Notes: a model not told the origin generated them from the sequence alone. Positions 16,486 to 24,307 are shown, counted from the first letter of the stretch. The stretch is DNA of 33,039 nucleotides from Pseudomonas sp. dw_612 (GCF_018449725.1 NZ_JAAVVC010000035.1:1-33039), one strand, 5' to 3'. Numbers and translations: made by a program.

Positions 16486-17904
16486 GTGGCCGCTGATATC
16501 GACGATAGCCGCTATGCCCGCTTTGCACTGCGCTGCTCAAGTTTTGCCGAACGCTGGTTCCCCGACTCCTGGGTCTTCGCGGCCCTGGCGGTGATCATCG
16601 TTGCCGTGGCCACCATGGCCATGGGCGCCAAACCCACCGACGCCGCGATGGCGTTCGGTGACGGGTTTTGGAGTTTGATTCCGTTCACCATGCAAATGGC
16701 GTTCGTGGTGATTGGCGGTTATGTGGTCGCCAGTTCGCCGCCGGCGGTGAAACTGATCGATCGCCTGGCGCGAATCCCGAAAAACGGCCGTTCCGCCGTG
16801 GCCTGGGTCGCGTTGATCTCCATGGTCGCGTCGCTGCTGAACTGGGGCCTGTCCCTGGTGTTCGGCGGTTTGCTGGTACGTGCACTCGCCCGCCGCACCG
16901 ACCTGAAAATGGATTACCGCGCCGCCGGTGCCGCCGCGTATCTGGGCCTAGGCGCCGTTTGGGCGTTGGGCTTGTCGTCGTCGGCCGCGCAATTGCAGGC
17001 CAATCCGGCGAGTCTGCCGCCGTCGATCCTGTCGATCACTGGCGTCATCCCGTTCACTCAAACGATCTTTCTCTGGCAGTCCGGCGTGCTGTTGCTGGCG
17101 CTGATCGTGGTCTCGCTGATCATCGCCTACGCCACCGCGCCCGGCCCGAACTCCGCGCGTGACGCCAAGGCCTGCGGCATCGACCCGAGTTTCAACCTGC
17201 CGCCCCTGCAACCGCGCACCCGCCCCGGCGAATGGCTGGAACACAGCCCGTTGCTGACGATTTTGTTGGTGCTGTTGGCGGGCGGATGGCTGTTCCATGA
17301 GTTCTCGACCAAACCGGCGATCAGCGCGATCTCCGGGTTGAACACCTACAACTTCCTGTTCCTGATGCTCGGCGCCCTGCTGCACTGGCGTCCGCGCAGC
17401 TTCCTCGATGCCGTGGCCCGGGCAGTGCCGACCACCACCGGCGTGCTGATCCAGTTCCCGCTGTACGGCTCGATCGCGGCGTTGATGACCACCGTCAAAG
17501 GCACCGACGCCCAGACACTGGCCCACCACATCTCGACCTTTTTCGTACAGATCGCGTCCCACGATACCTACGCGCTGCTGATGGGCGTTTACTCGGCGAT
17601 TCTCGGTTTCTTCATCCCGTCCGGCGGCGGCAAATGGATCATCGAAGCGCCGTACGTGATGCAAGTGGCCACTGACCTGAATTACCACCTGGGCTGGGCC
17701 GTACAGATCTACAACGCCGCTGAAGCCCTGCCGAACCTGATCAACCCGTTCTACATGCTGCCGCTGCTGGGCGTGCTGGGGTTGAAGGCGCGGGACTTGA
17801 TCGGGTTCTCGTTCGTGCAACTGCTGGTGCACACGCCGCTGGTGCTGTTTCTGCTGTGGGCGTTGGGGACGACGCTGGTTTATACGGCGCCGGTGATGCC
17901 GTAA
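16486..17904 (+). CDS. atoE: Short-chain fatty acid transporter, AtoE family
   Basis: The 472-residue integral membrane protein matches the AtoE family, which imports short-chain fatty acids such as acetoacetate and butyrate. Visible family features are FAERWFPDSWVFAALAVI near the start, TMQMAFVVIGGYVVASSPP, NWGLSLVFGGLLVRALARR and a C-terminal region with FFIPSGGGKWIIEAPYVM. Start: GTG at 16486, seven bases after GAGG; an upstream open frame to 16405 has no family similarity and runs through a hairpin. It is not next to the atoDAB CoA-transferase genes, so a stand-alone uptake role is likely. It is divergent from the MHS symporter gene. Confidence 0.9.
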   Translation: MAADIDDSRYARFALRCSSFAERWFPDSWVFAALAVIIVAVATMAMGAKPTDAAMAFGDGFWSLIPFTMQMAFVVIGGYVVASSPPAVKLIDRLARIPKNGRSAVAWVALISMVASLLNWGLSLVFGGLLVRALARRTDLKMDYRAAGAAAYLGLGAVWALGLSSSAAQLQANPASLPPSILSITGVIPFTQTIFLWQSGVLLLALIVVSLIIAYATAPGPNSARDAKACGIDPSFNLPPLQPRTRPGEWLEHSPLLTILLVLLAGGWLFHEFSTKPAISAISGLNTYNFLFLMLGALLHWRPRSFLDAVARAVPTTTGVLIQFPLYGSIAALMTTVKGTDAQTLAHHISTFFVQIASHDTYALLMGVYSAILGFFIPSGGGKWIIEAPYVMQVATDLNYHLGWAVQIYNAAEALPNLINPFYMLPLLGVLGLKARDLIGFSFVQLLVHTPLVLFLLWALGTTLVYTAPVMP

Positions 17905-17911
17905 CCGCGTG

Positions 17912-17942
17912 GACTGCACCTGCTCGGGGAGTGGGTGCAGTC
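17912..17942. terminator. Hairpin after atoE, convergent with the hepT remnant
   Basis: GACTGCACC at 17912-17920 pairs with GGTGCAGTC at 17934-17942 across a GC-rich loop, seven bases after the atoE stop. It lacks a T run, so termination is uncertain. Its right arm overlaps the stop codon of the truncated hepT reading frame, placing the deletion join at the edge of this hairpin. Confidence 0.45.
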
Positions 17943-18048
17943 AGTCCTGATCGGTAGGTAACACTTTCAGTATTTCGACAAAAGTCAGCGCATCTGTAGC
18001 CGCCAGGCGCATATGGTCAAGGTAATCGCCAAGACGGTTCTCAGTCAT
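17941..18048 (-). pseudogene. hepT: Truncated HepT-type toxin, N-terminal 35 residues only
   Basis: The minus strand reads MTENRLGDYLDHM, RLAATDALTFVEIL, then KVLPTDQD and a stop. The first 25 or so residues match the start of HepT (DUF86/HEPN) toxins, which normally run to about 110-130 residues and end with a catalytic R-X4-6-H motif and its nearby tyrosine. All of that is missing. No later frame downstream restores it; the sequence goes straight into the atoE end hairpin. The start codon overlaps the mntA stop (ATGA), the usual arrangement for an intact pair. I call this the remnant of a toxin destroyed by a 3' deletion. It was too short to be listed by standard gene finding. Confidence 0.8.
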
Positions 18049-18335
18049 ACGGGACGTGCCTGTTCAAGCACCTGCTGACGAAACTTGACTGGAAGGTCTC
18101 CAGGCGTCAGCAGGTCGACCCTTACACCAAGCAAATCCTCAAGCTCGACCTGAAGTCCGCCGAGATCAAAAAGTGTGGCGCCGGGCAGTGCATCTACCAG
18201 CAGATCAAGATCACTTCCCTCTTTATCCGTTCCGAGCAGCGCCGAGCCAAATACTCGAGGGTTAGCCGTACGGAATCGGCCAACGACCTCGCGGACGGCT
18301 GCACGTTGAAGATCAAGAGCGGTGGAGGGTTTCAT
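18045..18335 (-). CDS. mntA: MntA-type minimal nucleotidyltransferase antitoxin
   Basis: The 96-residue protein carries the full minimal nucleotidyltransferase signature: GSALLGTDKEGSDLDLLVD at about residues 31-49, which fits GSX10DXD. In MntA/HepT systems this enzyme adds AMP to a tyrosine of the HEPN toxin and so disarms it. The catalytic Gly-Ser and both aspartates are intact and the length is normal, so the enzyme is probably functional. Its toxin partner, overlapping by four bases, is reduced to 35 codons. AAGGTG is about six bases before the ATG at 18335. Confidence 0.9.
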   Translation of the reverse strand: MKPSTALDLQRAAVREVVGRFRTANPRVFGSALLGTDKEGSDLDLLVDALPGATLFDLGGLQVELEDLLGVRVDLLTPGDLPVKFRQQVLEQARPV

Positions 18336-18452
18336 GATTCACCTTTACCAGGTTCTGTAGGGCGCCAGTCTAGCAGTGCCTGAGGACGGTAAACACCGCA
18401 CACCATTACAGGATGCGTGTCAGCCATCCCGGTTCAACCAACCGAAACTCTG

Positions 18453-18470
18453 ATGTAACCTCTCCGTCAC
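18453..18470 (+). promoter_or_regulatory. Weak candidate Pho box upstream of the phosphoesterase
   Basis: ATGTAAC (18453-18459) and CCGTCAC (18464-18470) are in 11-base phase, like the CTGTCAT-N4-CTGTCAT repeat bound by PhoB. A -10-like TAGCGT starts ten bases later. Several positions differ from consensus, so this is only a suggestion supported by the gene's likely role. Confidence 0.25.
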
Positions 18471-18529
18471 AAATCATTGCTAGCGTCCCGCCGAAACACA
18501 TTGCAACAATTTCGCGAAAAGGAATCGAA

Positions 18530-20227
18530 ATGGCCGACGACAAAGACGGAAACGACCTCCCCTCCACCGAAGCTGATCAACCCACCGACACCAGTCGCCG
18601 CCGCTTCCTTGGCGGTGTGGCCGTATTGGGTGTGGGGGCAACCCTGAGTGCTTGCGGCACCAAAGGTGATGACGTCGGTAAACCGGTCGAGCGCCCGCTG
18701 ACGCCCGCCGAGCTGGATAAAGCCCTGCACGAAAACGTGAAGAATGTCGTGGTGATCTACGGCGAAAACCGCAGCTTCAATAACCTGTTTGCCGACTTCC
18801 CGGGGATCGAGAAGCCGCTGTCGGCGCTCAAGGCGGATGACTATCAGCAACGGGACCGCGACGGCAATCTGTTGTCGACCCTGCCGCCGGTTTGGGGTGG
18901 TTTGAATCAGGTAGGTCCGCAAACCCTCGACGGCGTGGTCTACCTCGCCGGCACGCAATTTCAGGAACACTTGCCCAACGCACCGTTTGCCCTCAAAGGC
19001 CCGCAAGGCGAAGACTTACCGCTGAGCCTGGTGACCCGCGACCTGTGGCATGTGTTCTACCAGAACCAGATGCAGATCAACGGCGGCAAGAATGACCGGT
19101 TTGTGGCCTGGGCCGACTCCGGCGCGTTGACCATGGGGCATTACACCCAGACCCGTTATTCATTGCGTTTGTGGGATGTCGCCAAGGAATTCGTGCTCTG
19201 CGACAACTTCTTCCAGGGTGCTTTCGGTGGTTCGTACCTGAACCATCAATATTTGATCAGCGCCCAGGTGCCGTTCTACCCGGATGCCGCCAACTCGATC
19301 GCCAAGCCAAACATCGCGACGTTGCAAAGCGATGACCCGACCGACAACCGTCTCAAGCCACTGGACGCTTCGCCCGCCAGCGCCATGACCGGCCCGCCGC
19401 AATTCGGCCCGAGCCTGCTGACTCCAGACGGCTACGCGGTGAACACCATGGCGCCGCCGTATTGGCCGACCTGGATCCGCGACCCCGAGCGCCCGGACTA
19501 CGCCAAGCCTTTGCCCAGCGTCCTGGTCCCGCAAACCCACGAACACATCGGCGACAAGCTCTCGAAAAAGAACGTCGACTGGGCGTGGTACGGCGGCGCG
19601 TGGCAAGCCACGATTGATGAGTACAAGGATTCCGGCGCGATCCCGAAAATCCCTAACTTCCAGTACCACCACCAGCCATTCAACTACTTCAAGCGCCAGG
19701 GCCCGGAAAACCCGGCCGAACGCGCCAAACGCCTGCGCGATGGCGGCTTGGGCGATGAGTCGAGCACTAACAAGTTCCTGGCCGATGCCGAAGCCGGCAA
19801 GCTGCCGGCGGTGACGTTCTACAAACCCCAGGGCAACCTGAACATGCATGCCGGTTACGCCGACATAGCATCCGGCGACCGGCATATCGTCCGGGCGCTG
19901 AAAGTGCTGCAACAAAGTCCGCAATGGAAAAACATGGTGGTGGTGATCACTGTCGACGAAAACGGCGGCTGGTGGGACCACGTTGCGCCGCCCAAAGGTG
20001 ATCGCTGGGGCCCGGGGACACGCATCCCGGCGCTGGTGATTTCGCCGTTTTCGCGCAAGGGCACGGTGGATCACACGGTGTATGACACCGCTTCGATCCT
20101 GCGGCTGATCACCCGCACCTTTCAGCTGGAAACCCTCGACGGGCTCAAAATGCGCGACGACGCGATGATCGCCCGGGGTCAGAAACCGATGGGGGATTTG
20201 ACTAACACGCTGCACTTTCCGGCGTGA
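18530..20227 (+). CDS. Tat-exported phosphoesterase (AcpA/phospholipase C superfamily)
   Basis: The 565-residue enzyme belongs to the PF04185 phosphoesterase family, which includes AcpA acid phosphatases and phospholipase C enzymes. The N-terminus has a twin-arginine motif (SRRRFLG, 22-28), a hydrophobic stretch and a lipobox-like LSAC ending at Cys42, so it may be a Tat-exported lipoprotein. Active-site candidates, by analogy with AcpA, are Glu79-Asn80 in GENRSF, Ser235 in FGGSYLNHQ, His440 in NMHAGYAD and Asp476-Glu477 in TVDENGGWWDHV. Substrate (phosphomonoester or phospholipid) cannot be decided. AAAAGGA is about seven bases before the ATG. A REPIN with a T run follows the stop. Confidence 0.9.
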   Translation: MADDKDGNDLPSTEADQPTDTSRRRFLGGVAVLGVGATLSACGTKGDDVGKPVERPLTPAELDKALHENVKNVVVIYGENRSFNNLFADFPGIEKPLSALKADDYQQRDRDGNLLSTLPPVWGGLNQVGPQTLDGVVYLAGTQFQEHLPNAPFALKGPQGEDLPLSLVTRDLWHVFYQNQMQINGGKNDRFVAWADSGALTMGHYTQTRYSLRLWDVAKEFVLCDNFFQGAFGGSYLNHQYLISAQVPFYPDAANSIAKPNIATLQSDDPTDNRLKPLDASPASAMTGPPQFGPSLLTPDGYAVNTMAPPYWPTWIRDPERPDYAKPLPSVLVPQTHEHIGDKLSKKNVDWAWYGGAWQATIDEYKDSGAIPKIPNFQYHHQPFNYFKRQGPENPAERAKRLRDGGLGDESSTNKFLADAEAGKLPAVTFYKPQGNLNMHAGYADIASGDRHIVRALKVLQQSPQWKNMVVVITVDENGGWWDHVAPPKGDRWGPGTRIPALVISPFSRKGTVDHTVYDTASILRLITRTFQLETLDGLKMRDDAMIARGQKPMGDLTNTLHFPA

Positions 20228-20240
20228 TTGATTGAAGAGC

Positions 20241-20320
20241 AAAAGATCGCAGCCTTCGGCTGCTCCTACATTGGGATGACGTACACCCGTAGGAGCTGCC
20301 GAAGGCTGCGATCTTTTTTT
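20241..20320. repeat. REPIN-like inverted pair, GATCGCAGCCTTCGGC family
   Basis: The arm at 20241-20269 (AAAAGATCGCAGCC... to CTCCTAC) is repeated in inverted form at 20289-20316 (GTAGGAGC... to GCGATCTTTT), with about 19 bases between. It is a different repeat family from the three GTGGGAGCGGG elements. The right arm ends in a run of T, so it may also terminate the phosphoesterase transcript. Confidence 0.85.
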
Positions 20321-20406
20321 GCCGGGACACTGGACCACCCGACACATCTGGTTTCAGTATGTACCCGCCCCCGCCTACGTGGGCCCACGCTGAAAAGGAT
20401 CTGAGC

Positions 20407-21579
20407 ATGTTCAAACTCGCAGGATTTACCCTCGCGGCCCTCACCCTGAGTGCCGCCGCCCACGCCGATGTCGATCTCAAGCTGGGCAGCACTGAACGCG
20501 TCACCCGCCTCTTCGCTTACCCCAACAACTGCAACGTAATCTGCTTTCGCAACTGGACGCTGGAGCAGACCGTTGAGCATTACCTGACGCAGAGCGTGCA
20601 GCGCGATGGTTACAGCGCCGCGAAAGTCCGGGTCAAGACCGATAACAATCAGCTCTACGCCGATATCACTGGCGTACCCAAGGGTTATGACAAACCCCTG
20701 ACCCGCTTACTCGATGCCGGCGATCTGGCCTACAACGGCGCCAAAAAGCTCAACATCGATGGCAAATGGGCTTATAGCTGGTACCTGTTCCTGCCGTTGG
20801 GCATGGCCCTGGAAAACCGCAAAAGCGTCGAGTTGCTGCACTTCCCGCCGGATTATTCGCTGACACAGGCTCAAGACTATCTGGAGTCGGCCACCACTGA
20901 TCGCTGGGCCACGCTGCTGGTCGATAACGGCATTCCGGCTGCCCAGACACCGGGCTACCAGACCATCATCGACATCGCGCCGATTGCCGCGCCGTCCAGC
21001 GCCGGCAAAGACCTCGAAGGCGTCTACGACTACTTCAAGGACTACCAGACCACCATGGTCAAGGAAGTCAGCCAAAACGCCAAAGGCGCCGCGTTGCCGA
21101 TGGTCGCGTTCGGTGCGCCGGTGCGTAACTGGATCAAGCAGCAATACGGGGCGACCGTGGGTGTGCTGGGCCTGGCGACGATCAGCCCGAGTGCCGGGGT
21201 GAAAGTGCCGGTATTGGGTTCCAACCACCCGAGCTACATCTGGTACGCCGCCGACCCTGACAGTTACACCGGCCCCGATGCCCAAGCCCAGGCCGACGCT
21301 GCGGGTCTGAAAGTCATGGGCCAGGATCTGAGTGCCGCGTGCTGGCAGGCGGGAATGGGCAGCAAGCCGGGTAGCGACCCGGCAGCCCAGCTGAAAAGCT
21401 GTACCCAGACCTGGCAAGTGACCCGGAAAGAAAAAACCTGCGAGCTGTTCTACACCTCGATCCGCAACCTGACGCCGGCCGACGCAGCAGCCAAGTGCGC
21501 CACGCCACCGGTCAAGTCGCAGTTGCAACAGCTGCAAGCCCCGGCCCCCGTGCCTGCGGCTCCTGCACCGCACCTCTGA
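20407..21579 (+). CDS. Secreted protein of unknown family with six cysteines
   Basis: I do not recognise this 390-residue protein. A Sec signal peptide (residues 1-20, cleavage likely after AHA) is followed by a mature domain with no transmembrane segment. Six cysteines remain after the signal: two close together near the mature start (NNCNVICF), one in AACWQ, one in LKSCTQ, one in EKTCEL and one in AAKCAT. They could make three disulfides in the periplasm or outside the cell. The C-terminus is a Pro/Ala/Gln-rich tail (LQQLQAPAPVPAAPAPHL). AAAGGA precedes the ATG; an open frame from 20359 adds 16 unlikely residues. It follows the exported phosphoesterase in the same direction but is separated by a REPIN. 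A shared role is possible, not shown. Confidence 0.85.
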   Translation: MFKLAGFTLAALTLSAAAHADVDLKLGSTERVTRLFAYPNNCNVICFRNWTLEQTVEHYLTQSVQRDGYSAAKVRVKTDNNQLYADITGVPKGYDKPLTRLLDAGDLAYNGAKKLNIDGKWAYSWYLFLPLGMALENRKSVELLHFPPDYSLTQAQDYLESATTDRWATLLVDNGIPAAQTPGYQTIIDIAPIAAPSSAGKDLEGVYDYFKDYQTTMVKEVSQNAKGAALPMVAFGAPVRNWIKQQYGATVGVLGLATISPSAGVKVPVLGSNHPSYIWYAADPDSYTGPDAQAQADAAGLKVMGQDLSAACWQAGMGSKPGSDPAAQLKSCTQTWQVTRKEKTCELFYTSIRNLTPADAAAKCATPPVKSQLQQLQAPAPVPAAPAPHL

Positions 21580-21585
21580 AACGAC

Positions 21586-21620
21586 AAAGGCCCTTTGCGC
21601 CATTTGCGCAAAGGGCCTTT
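21586..21620. terminator. Bidirectional terminator between convergent genes
   Basis: A perfect 15-bp inverted repeat (AAAGGCCCTTTGCGC at 21586-21600 and its complement at 21606-21620) has a five-base loop. A/T-rich ends serve both strands. It lies six bases after the secreted-protein stop and ten bases after the carbonic anhydrase stop on the other strand. Confidence 0.88.
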
Positions 21621-21630
21621 ACCTGAGGAT

Positions 21631-22275
21631 TTACAACGCCCCGACCGGACGCAAGCGATACTGCGGCGGCAGTTGCTCGAAACCGCTGATGGTCGCGTTC
21701 AGGCTTTTCCAGCGACCGTCCTTGATGCCGTAGATGCAACCGTGGATCGACAGGCTCTGCCCGCGATGCCAGGCGTTTTGCACAATGCTGGTGTGCCCGA
21801 CGTTCGCCACTTGCTGAATCACGTTGAGCTCGCAGAGTCGATCAACCTGTTCTTCTTCGGTCGGCAACTTCGCCAGTTCTTCGCGCTTTTCATAATAAAG
21901 ATCACGAATCGAGCGCAACCAGCCATCGATCAGGCCCAACTGACGGTCCTGCATCGACGCACGCACGCCGCCGCAGCCGTAATGGCCGGTGACCAGGATG
22001 TGTTTGACCTTGAGCACGTCCACCGCGTACTGAATCACCGACAGGCAATTGAGGTCGGTGTGCAGCACCACGTTGGCCACGTTACGGTGTACAAACAGAT
22101 CACCGGGTAGCATGCCCACGATCTCGTTTGCCGGCACCCGGGCATCGGAACAGCCGATCCACAGGTATTCCGGGGTTTGCTGGCGGGCCAGTTTGGCGAA
22201 GAAATCAGGATCTTCTTTGGTGATCGCGTCAGCCCAGCGCTCGTTGTTATCAATCAGATCTTGTAATTCGTTCAT
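21631..22275 (-). CDS. can: Beta-carbonic anhydrase
   Basis: The 214-residue enzyme interconverts CO2 and bicarbonate. Zinc ligands are Cys42 and Asp44 (CSDAR), His98 and Cys101 (GHYGCGG), the same numbering as E. coli Can. Trp39 and Arg64, which form the bicarbonate regulatory pocket in type II beta enzymes, are also present. The ATG at 22275 (MNELQDLID) is the conserved start; an in-frame TTG at 22290 is unlikely. By gene order it corresponds to the PA4676-type enzyme of P. aeruginosa (from memory). It is convergent with the secreted-protein gene and shares its terminator. Confidence 0.96.
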   Translation of the reverse strand: MNELQDLIDNNERWADAITKEDPDFFAKLARQQTPEYLWIGCSDARVPANEIVGMLPGDLFVHRNVANVVLHTDLNCLSVIQYAVDVLKVKHILVTGHYGCGGVRASMQDRQLGLIDGWLRSIRDLYYEKREELAKLPTEEEQVDRLCELNVIQQVANVGHTSIVQNAWHRGQSLSIHGCIYGIKDGRWKSLNATISGFEQLPPQYRLRPVGAL

Positions 22276-22427
22276 GCAATGAAGCCTCAAGAATGATGCG
22301 CAACTGTGACAGCCGACCGCCCGTCGGGGTCACGCGCGTGATGCATTTACCCAGTGCTCCATGCCGGTGGAATTCTCGCACGCCCAGTGGGTCCACCCTA
22401 GTAAGGCCCACAGTATGAGGAATTGCC

Positions 22428-22832
22428 ATGACTGAATCACGACGTCCGTACGATGCGGTGCAACCCGAGCCCATCGACGACAACGAAGACCGCATGGGCT
22501 CGATGCATGAGCTGGATTTCGACGAGGAAGAACCCAGCGCCAAAATCGGTGACGAGCTACCGGAAAACGAACGCGAACGCCTGATGCCCCGCGAACGTGT
22601 GCGCGAAGCCGGCATGACCGGGGCCTCGACCGACGATCATGAGTCTACCGACGATGACATGAGCCCGGAAACCTTGATTCTTGAAGACGGCGCCCGGGAT
22701 GCCCATGAAGCCGGCGAAGGTGATCAGGCGGATTGGGATTTGAGTATTGTCGATGAAGACGATATTGGCGGGGGTAACGGGCTGGATGAGGCGGAGAAGG
22801 CGCGGCGTGATCCGATGGATGGTAATCGTTGA
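22428..22832 (+). CDS. Small, highly acidic protein of unknown function
   Basis: This is a 134-residue, very acidic soluble protein. It has DE-rich segments such as DNEDRMGSMHELDFDEEEP and SIVDEDDIGGG, and it is probably largely disordered. Homologues in Pseudomonas are sometimes labelled serine kinase/phosphatase, but I see no kinase or phosphatase motif and do not support that name. It is divergent from carbonic anhydrase with about 150 bases between, and AGGA is about seven bases before the ATG. Gene order matches the conserved block carbonic anhydrase, this gene, rimI. A REPIN separates it from rimI. Confidence 0.8.
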   Translation: MTESRRPYDAVQPEPIDDNEDRMGSMHELDFDEEEPSAKIGDELPENERERLMPRERVREAGMTGASTDDHESTDDDMSPETLILEDGARDAHEAGEGDQADWDLSIVDEDDIGGGNGLDEAEKARRDPMDGNR

Positions 22833-22856
22833 TTTTCTAGCGTCTGGTAGATCGCC

Positions 22857-22930
22857 TTCGCGAGCAAGCCCGCTCCCACAGGTTTCGTGTTCGACACAAA
22901 ACCATTGTGGGAGCGGGCTTGCTCGCGAAG
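22857..22930. repeat. REPIN (inverted REP pair), GTGGGAGCGGGCTTGC family
   Basis: The arms at 22857-22880 and 22906-22930 are near-perfect inverted copies with a 25-base centre. It lies between the convergent acidic-protein gene and rimI. Confidence 0.92.
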
Positions 22931-22943
22931 CTTTTGAAGGCTG

Positions 22944-23396
22944 TCAGTCAACCAAAGTGCATGCCATGACTACCGCATCCTCGCGCCCACCCACCGCCGG
23001 ATAATAATCCCGACGCCGGCCAATCTCGTTAAACCCATACCGCTCATACAACCGGAACGCCCCACGGTTGCTGTCACGCACTTCCAGGAAACACTCCCGC
23101 GCCTTGGCGTCATACGCCCGGGACATCAAGTGCTCCAGCAGCGTCAAACCCAGGCCTCGGCCCTGATTTTCCGGTTTGACGGTAATGTTCAGCAGATGCG
23201 CTTCATCCAGAATGATCTGCACCACGCCGTGGCCAACCTGCTGCGAACCTTCGAACATCAGCCAGATCTGGTACTTGCCCAGACCATCGAGAAAAATCCC
23301 GCGGGTCCAGGGGTGGCTATAGGCCGCGTATTCGATCTTCAGTACAGCGTCCATGTCCGCCTCGGTCATCGGGCGGAACGATACAGCGTCACTCAT
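22944..23396 (-). CDS. rimI: Ribosomal protein S18 alanine N-acetyltransferase
   Basis: The 150-residue GNAT acetyltransferase modifies the N-terminal alanine of ribosomal protein S18. The acetyl-CoA loop QGRGLG is at 78-83 in the context VKPENQGRGLGLTLLEHL. Glu105 and Tyr117 are at the positions expected for the catalytic pair. FLEVRDSNRGAFRLYERYGF is the conserved RimI signature. The start overlaps the end of the psi candidate gene by eight bases, so the two are cotranscribed and probably translationally coupled. A holD-rimI pairing is also known from E. coli. Confidence 0.95.
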   Translation of the reverse strand: MSDAVSFRPMTEADMDAVLKIEYAAYSHPWTRGIFLDGLGKYQIWLMFEGSQQVGHGVVQIILDEAHLLNITVKPENQGRGLGLTLLEHLMSRAYDAKARECFLEVRDSNRGAFRLYERYGFNEIGRRRDYYPAVGGREDAVVMACTLVD

Positions 23397-24168
23397 TCGA
23401 TTCTTTCCAACGCGCCATCAGCCGACGCATGGCTTGCCAGACATCAGCCTTACGCTGTGGCTCTTCCATTAAGAGTTCCAGGCCCGGCAGGGCCCAGACC
23501 GAGCCCAGGCCTTCGACCTGGAGTTCACGGTTGAACGATTCGGCGTTGGCCTCACCGGCAAAACGCACCGCCGGCAGGCCGATCAGCCACAGGCAGACGC
23601 ACGGGGCGTCTTCAAGCCGGGCCGAGAGGAAACCTTGCACGAAGTCGCGGGCCGCTTCCGGCCCCTGATCCATCGTGCCGCGGACCAACAGCGGCCAGCG
23701 CACCGGTTCGCCGACGATTTGCGGGCTGTCTGGCAGACCGGCGGCGCGCAGCATGTCCTTGAGCAACATGTAGGCGGGATCGCGGGTCTGGAAGGTTTCG
23801 CCTGTGGGTAACTCCACCAACAGCAGGCAGCGCCCGGCGCGCAGCAATTGCAAGGCGAAACGCGGCGGCGGTACGACGGGCGCCTTGGCCACGACCGGCG
23901 CAGCCTCTTCTTCGGCCTTGGCGTTGGTGCGCGTGCTGGCCAGTGAAGGCCGCGGCACCTCGATTTTCACCCGCTCGGCGGGTTTGACCACCGGTTCCAC
24001 GGGCGCCTCAGCCACGGTCGCCGGCACCACCGGGGCGACGACCAACGGTTCTGGTGCCTCCAGCAGTTCGGGCCGCGACGGCGCAGCAAAGGGCAATTCG
24101 GTGCGCGGCAGCCAGTTGACCACCTGCATGGCGGTCAAATAAGCGCGGCGACGGGACTCGATAAGCAA
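23389..24168 (-). CDS. holD: Candidate DNA polymerase III psi subunit (HolD), long pseudomonad form
   Basis: The 259-residue protein has three parts: a short N-terminal motif, an Ala/Pro/Val-rich linker (about 30-100) and a C-terminal globular domain. The N-terminus, RRAYLTAMQVVNWLPRTELP, lines up with the tau/gamma-binding N-terminus of E. coli psi (RRDWQLQQLGITQW). The C-terminus ends in KADVWQAMRRL, like the end of E. coli psi. As in E. coli, it precedes and overlaps rimI. A cryptic psi about twice the E. coli size has been described for P. aeruginosa from the gene upstream of rimI (from memory). The start is a TTG at 24168; the first ATG (24129) would remove the tau-binding motif. General annotation as a TonB-like or hypothetical protein reflects only the Pro-rich linker. 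Confidence 0.75.
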   Translation of the reverse strand: MLIESRRRAYLTAMQVVNWLPRTELPFAAPSRPELLEAPEPLVVAPVVPATVAEAPVEPVVKPAERVKIEVPRPSLASTRTNAKAEEEAAPVVAKAPVVPPPRFALQLLRAGRCLLLVELPTGETFQTRDPAYMLLKDMLRAAGLPDSPQIVGEPVRWPLLVRGTMDQGPEAARDFVQGFLSARLEDAPCVCLWLIGLPAVRFAGEANAESFNRELQVEGLGSVWALPGLELLMEEPQRKADVWQAMRRLMARWKESNE

Positions 24169-24180
24169 AGGTCGGCCACT

Positions 24181-24189
24181 TGTGGATAA
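24181..24189 (-). promoter_or_regulatory. Perfect DnaA box upstream of the psi candidate
   Basis: The minus strand reads TTATCCACA, the strongest DnaA-box form, 12 bases before the TTG start at 24168. A single 9-mer can occur by chance, but its place in front of a replication gene is suggestive of DnaA control. Confidence 0.4.
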
Positions 24190-24307
24190 CTAAAGTGCGG
24201 TGATTCTACCGCCCTTCGCCGAAGATCGCCCGCGCTTGATCGATACTCTTACCCACAGAAACAGCGACAGCCCGTCCCGCGAGTGAATCGTAACGGGCGC
24301 GATGCAG

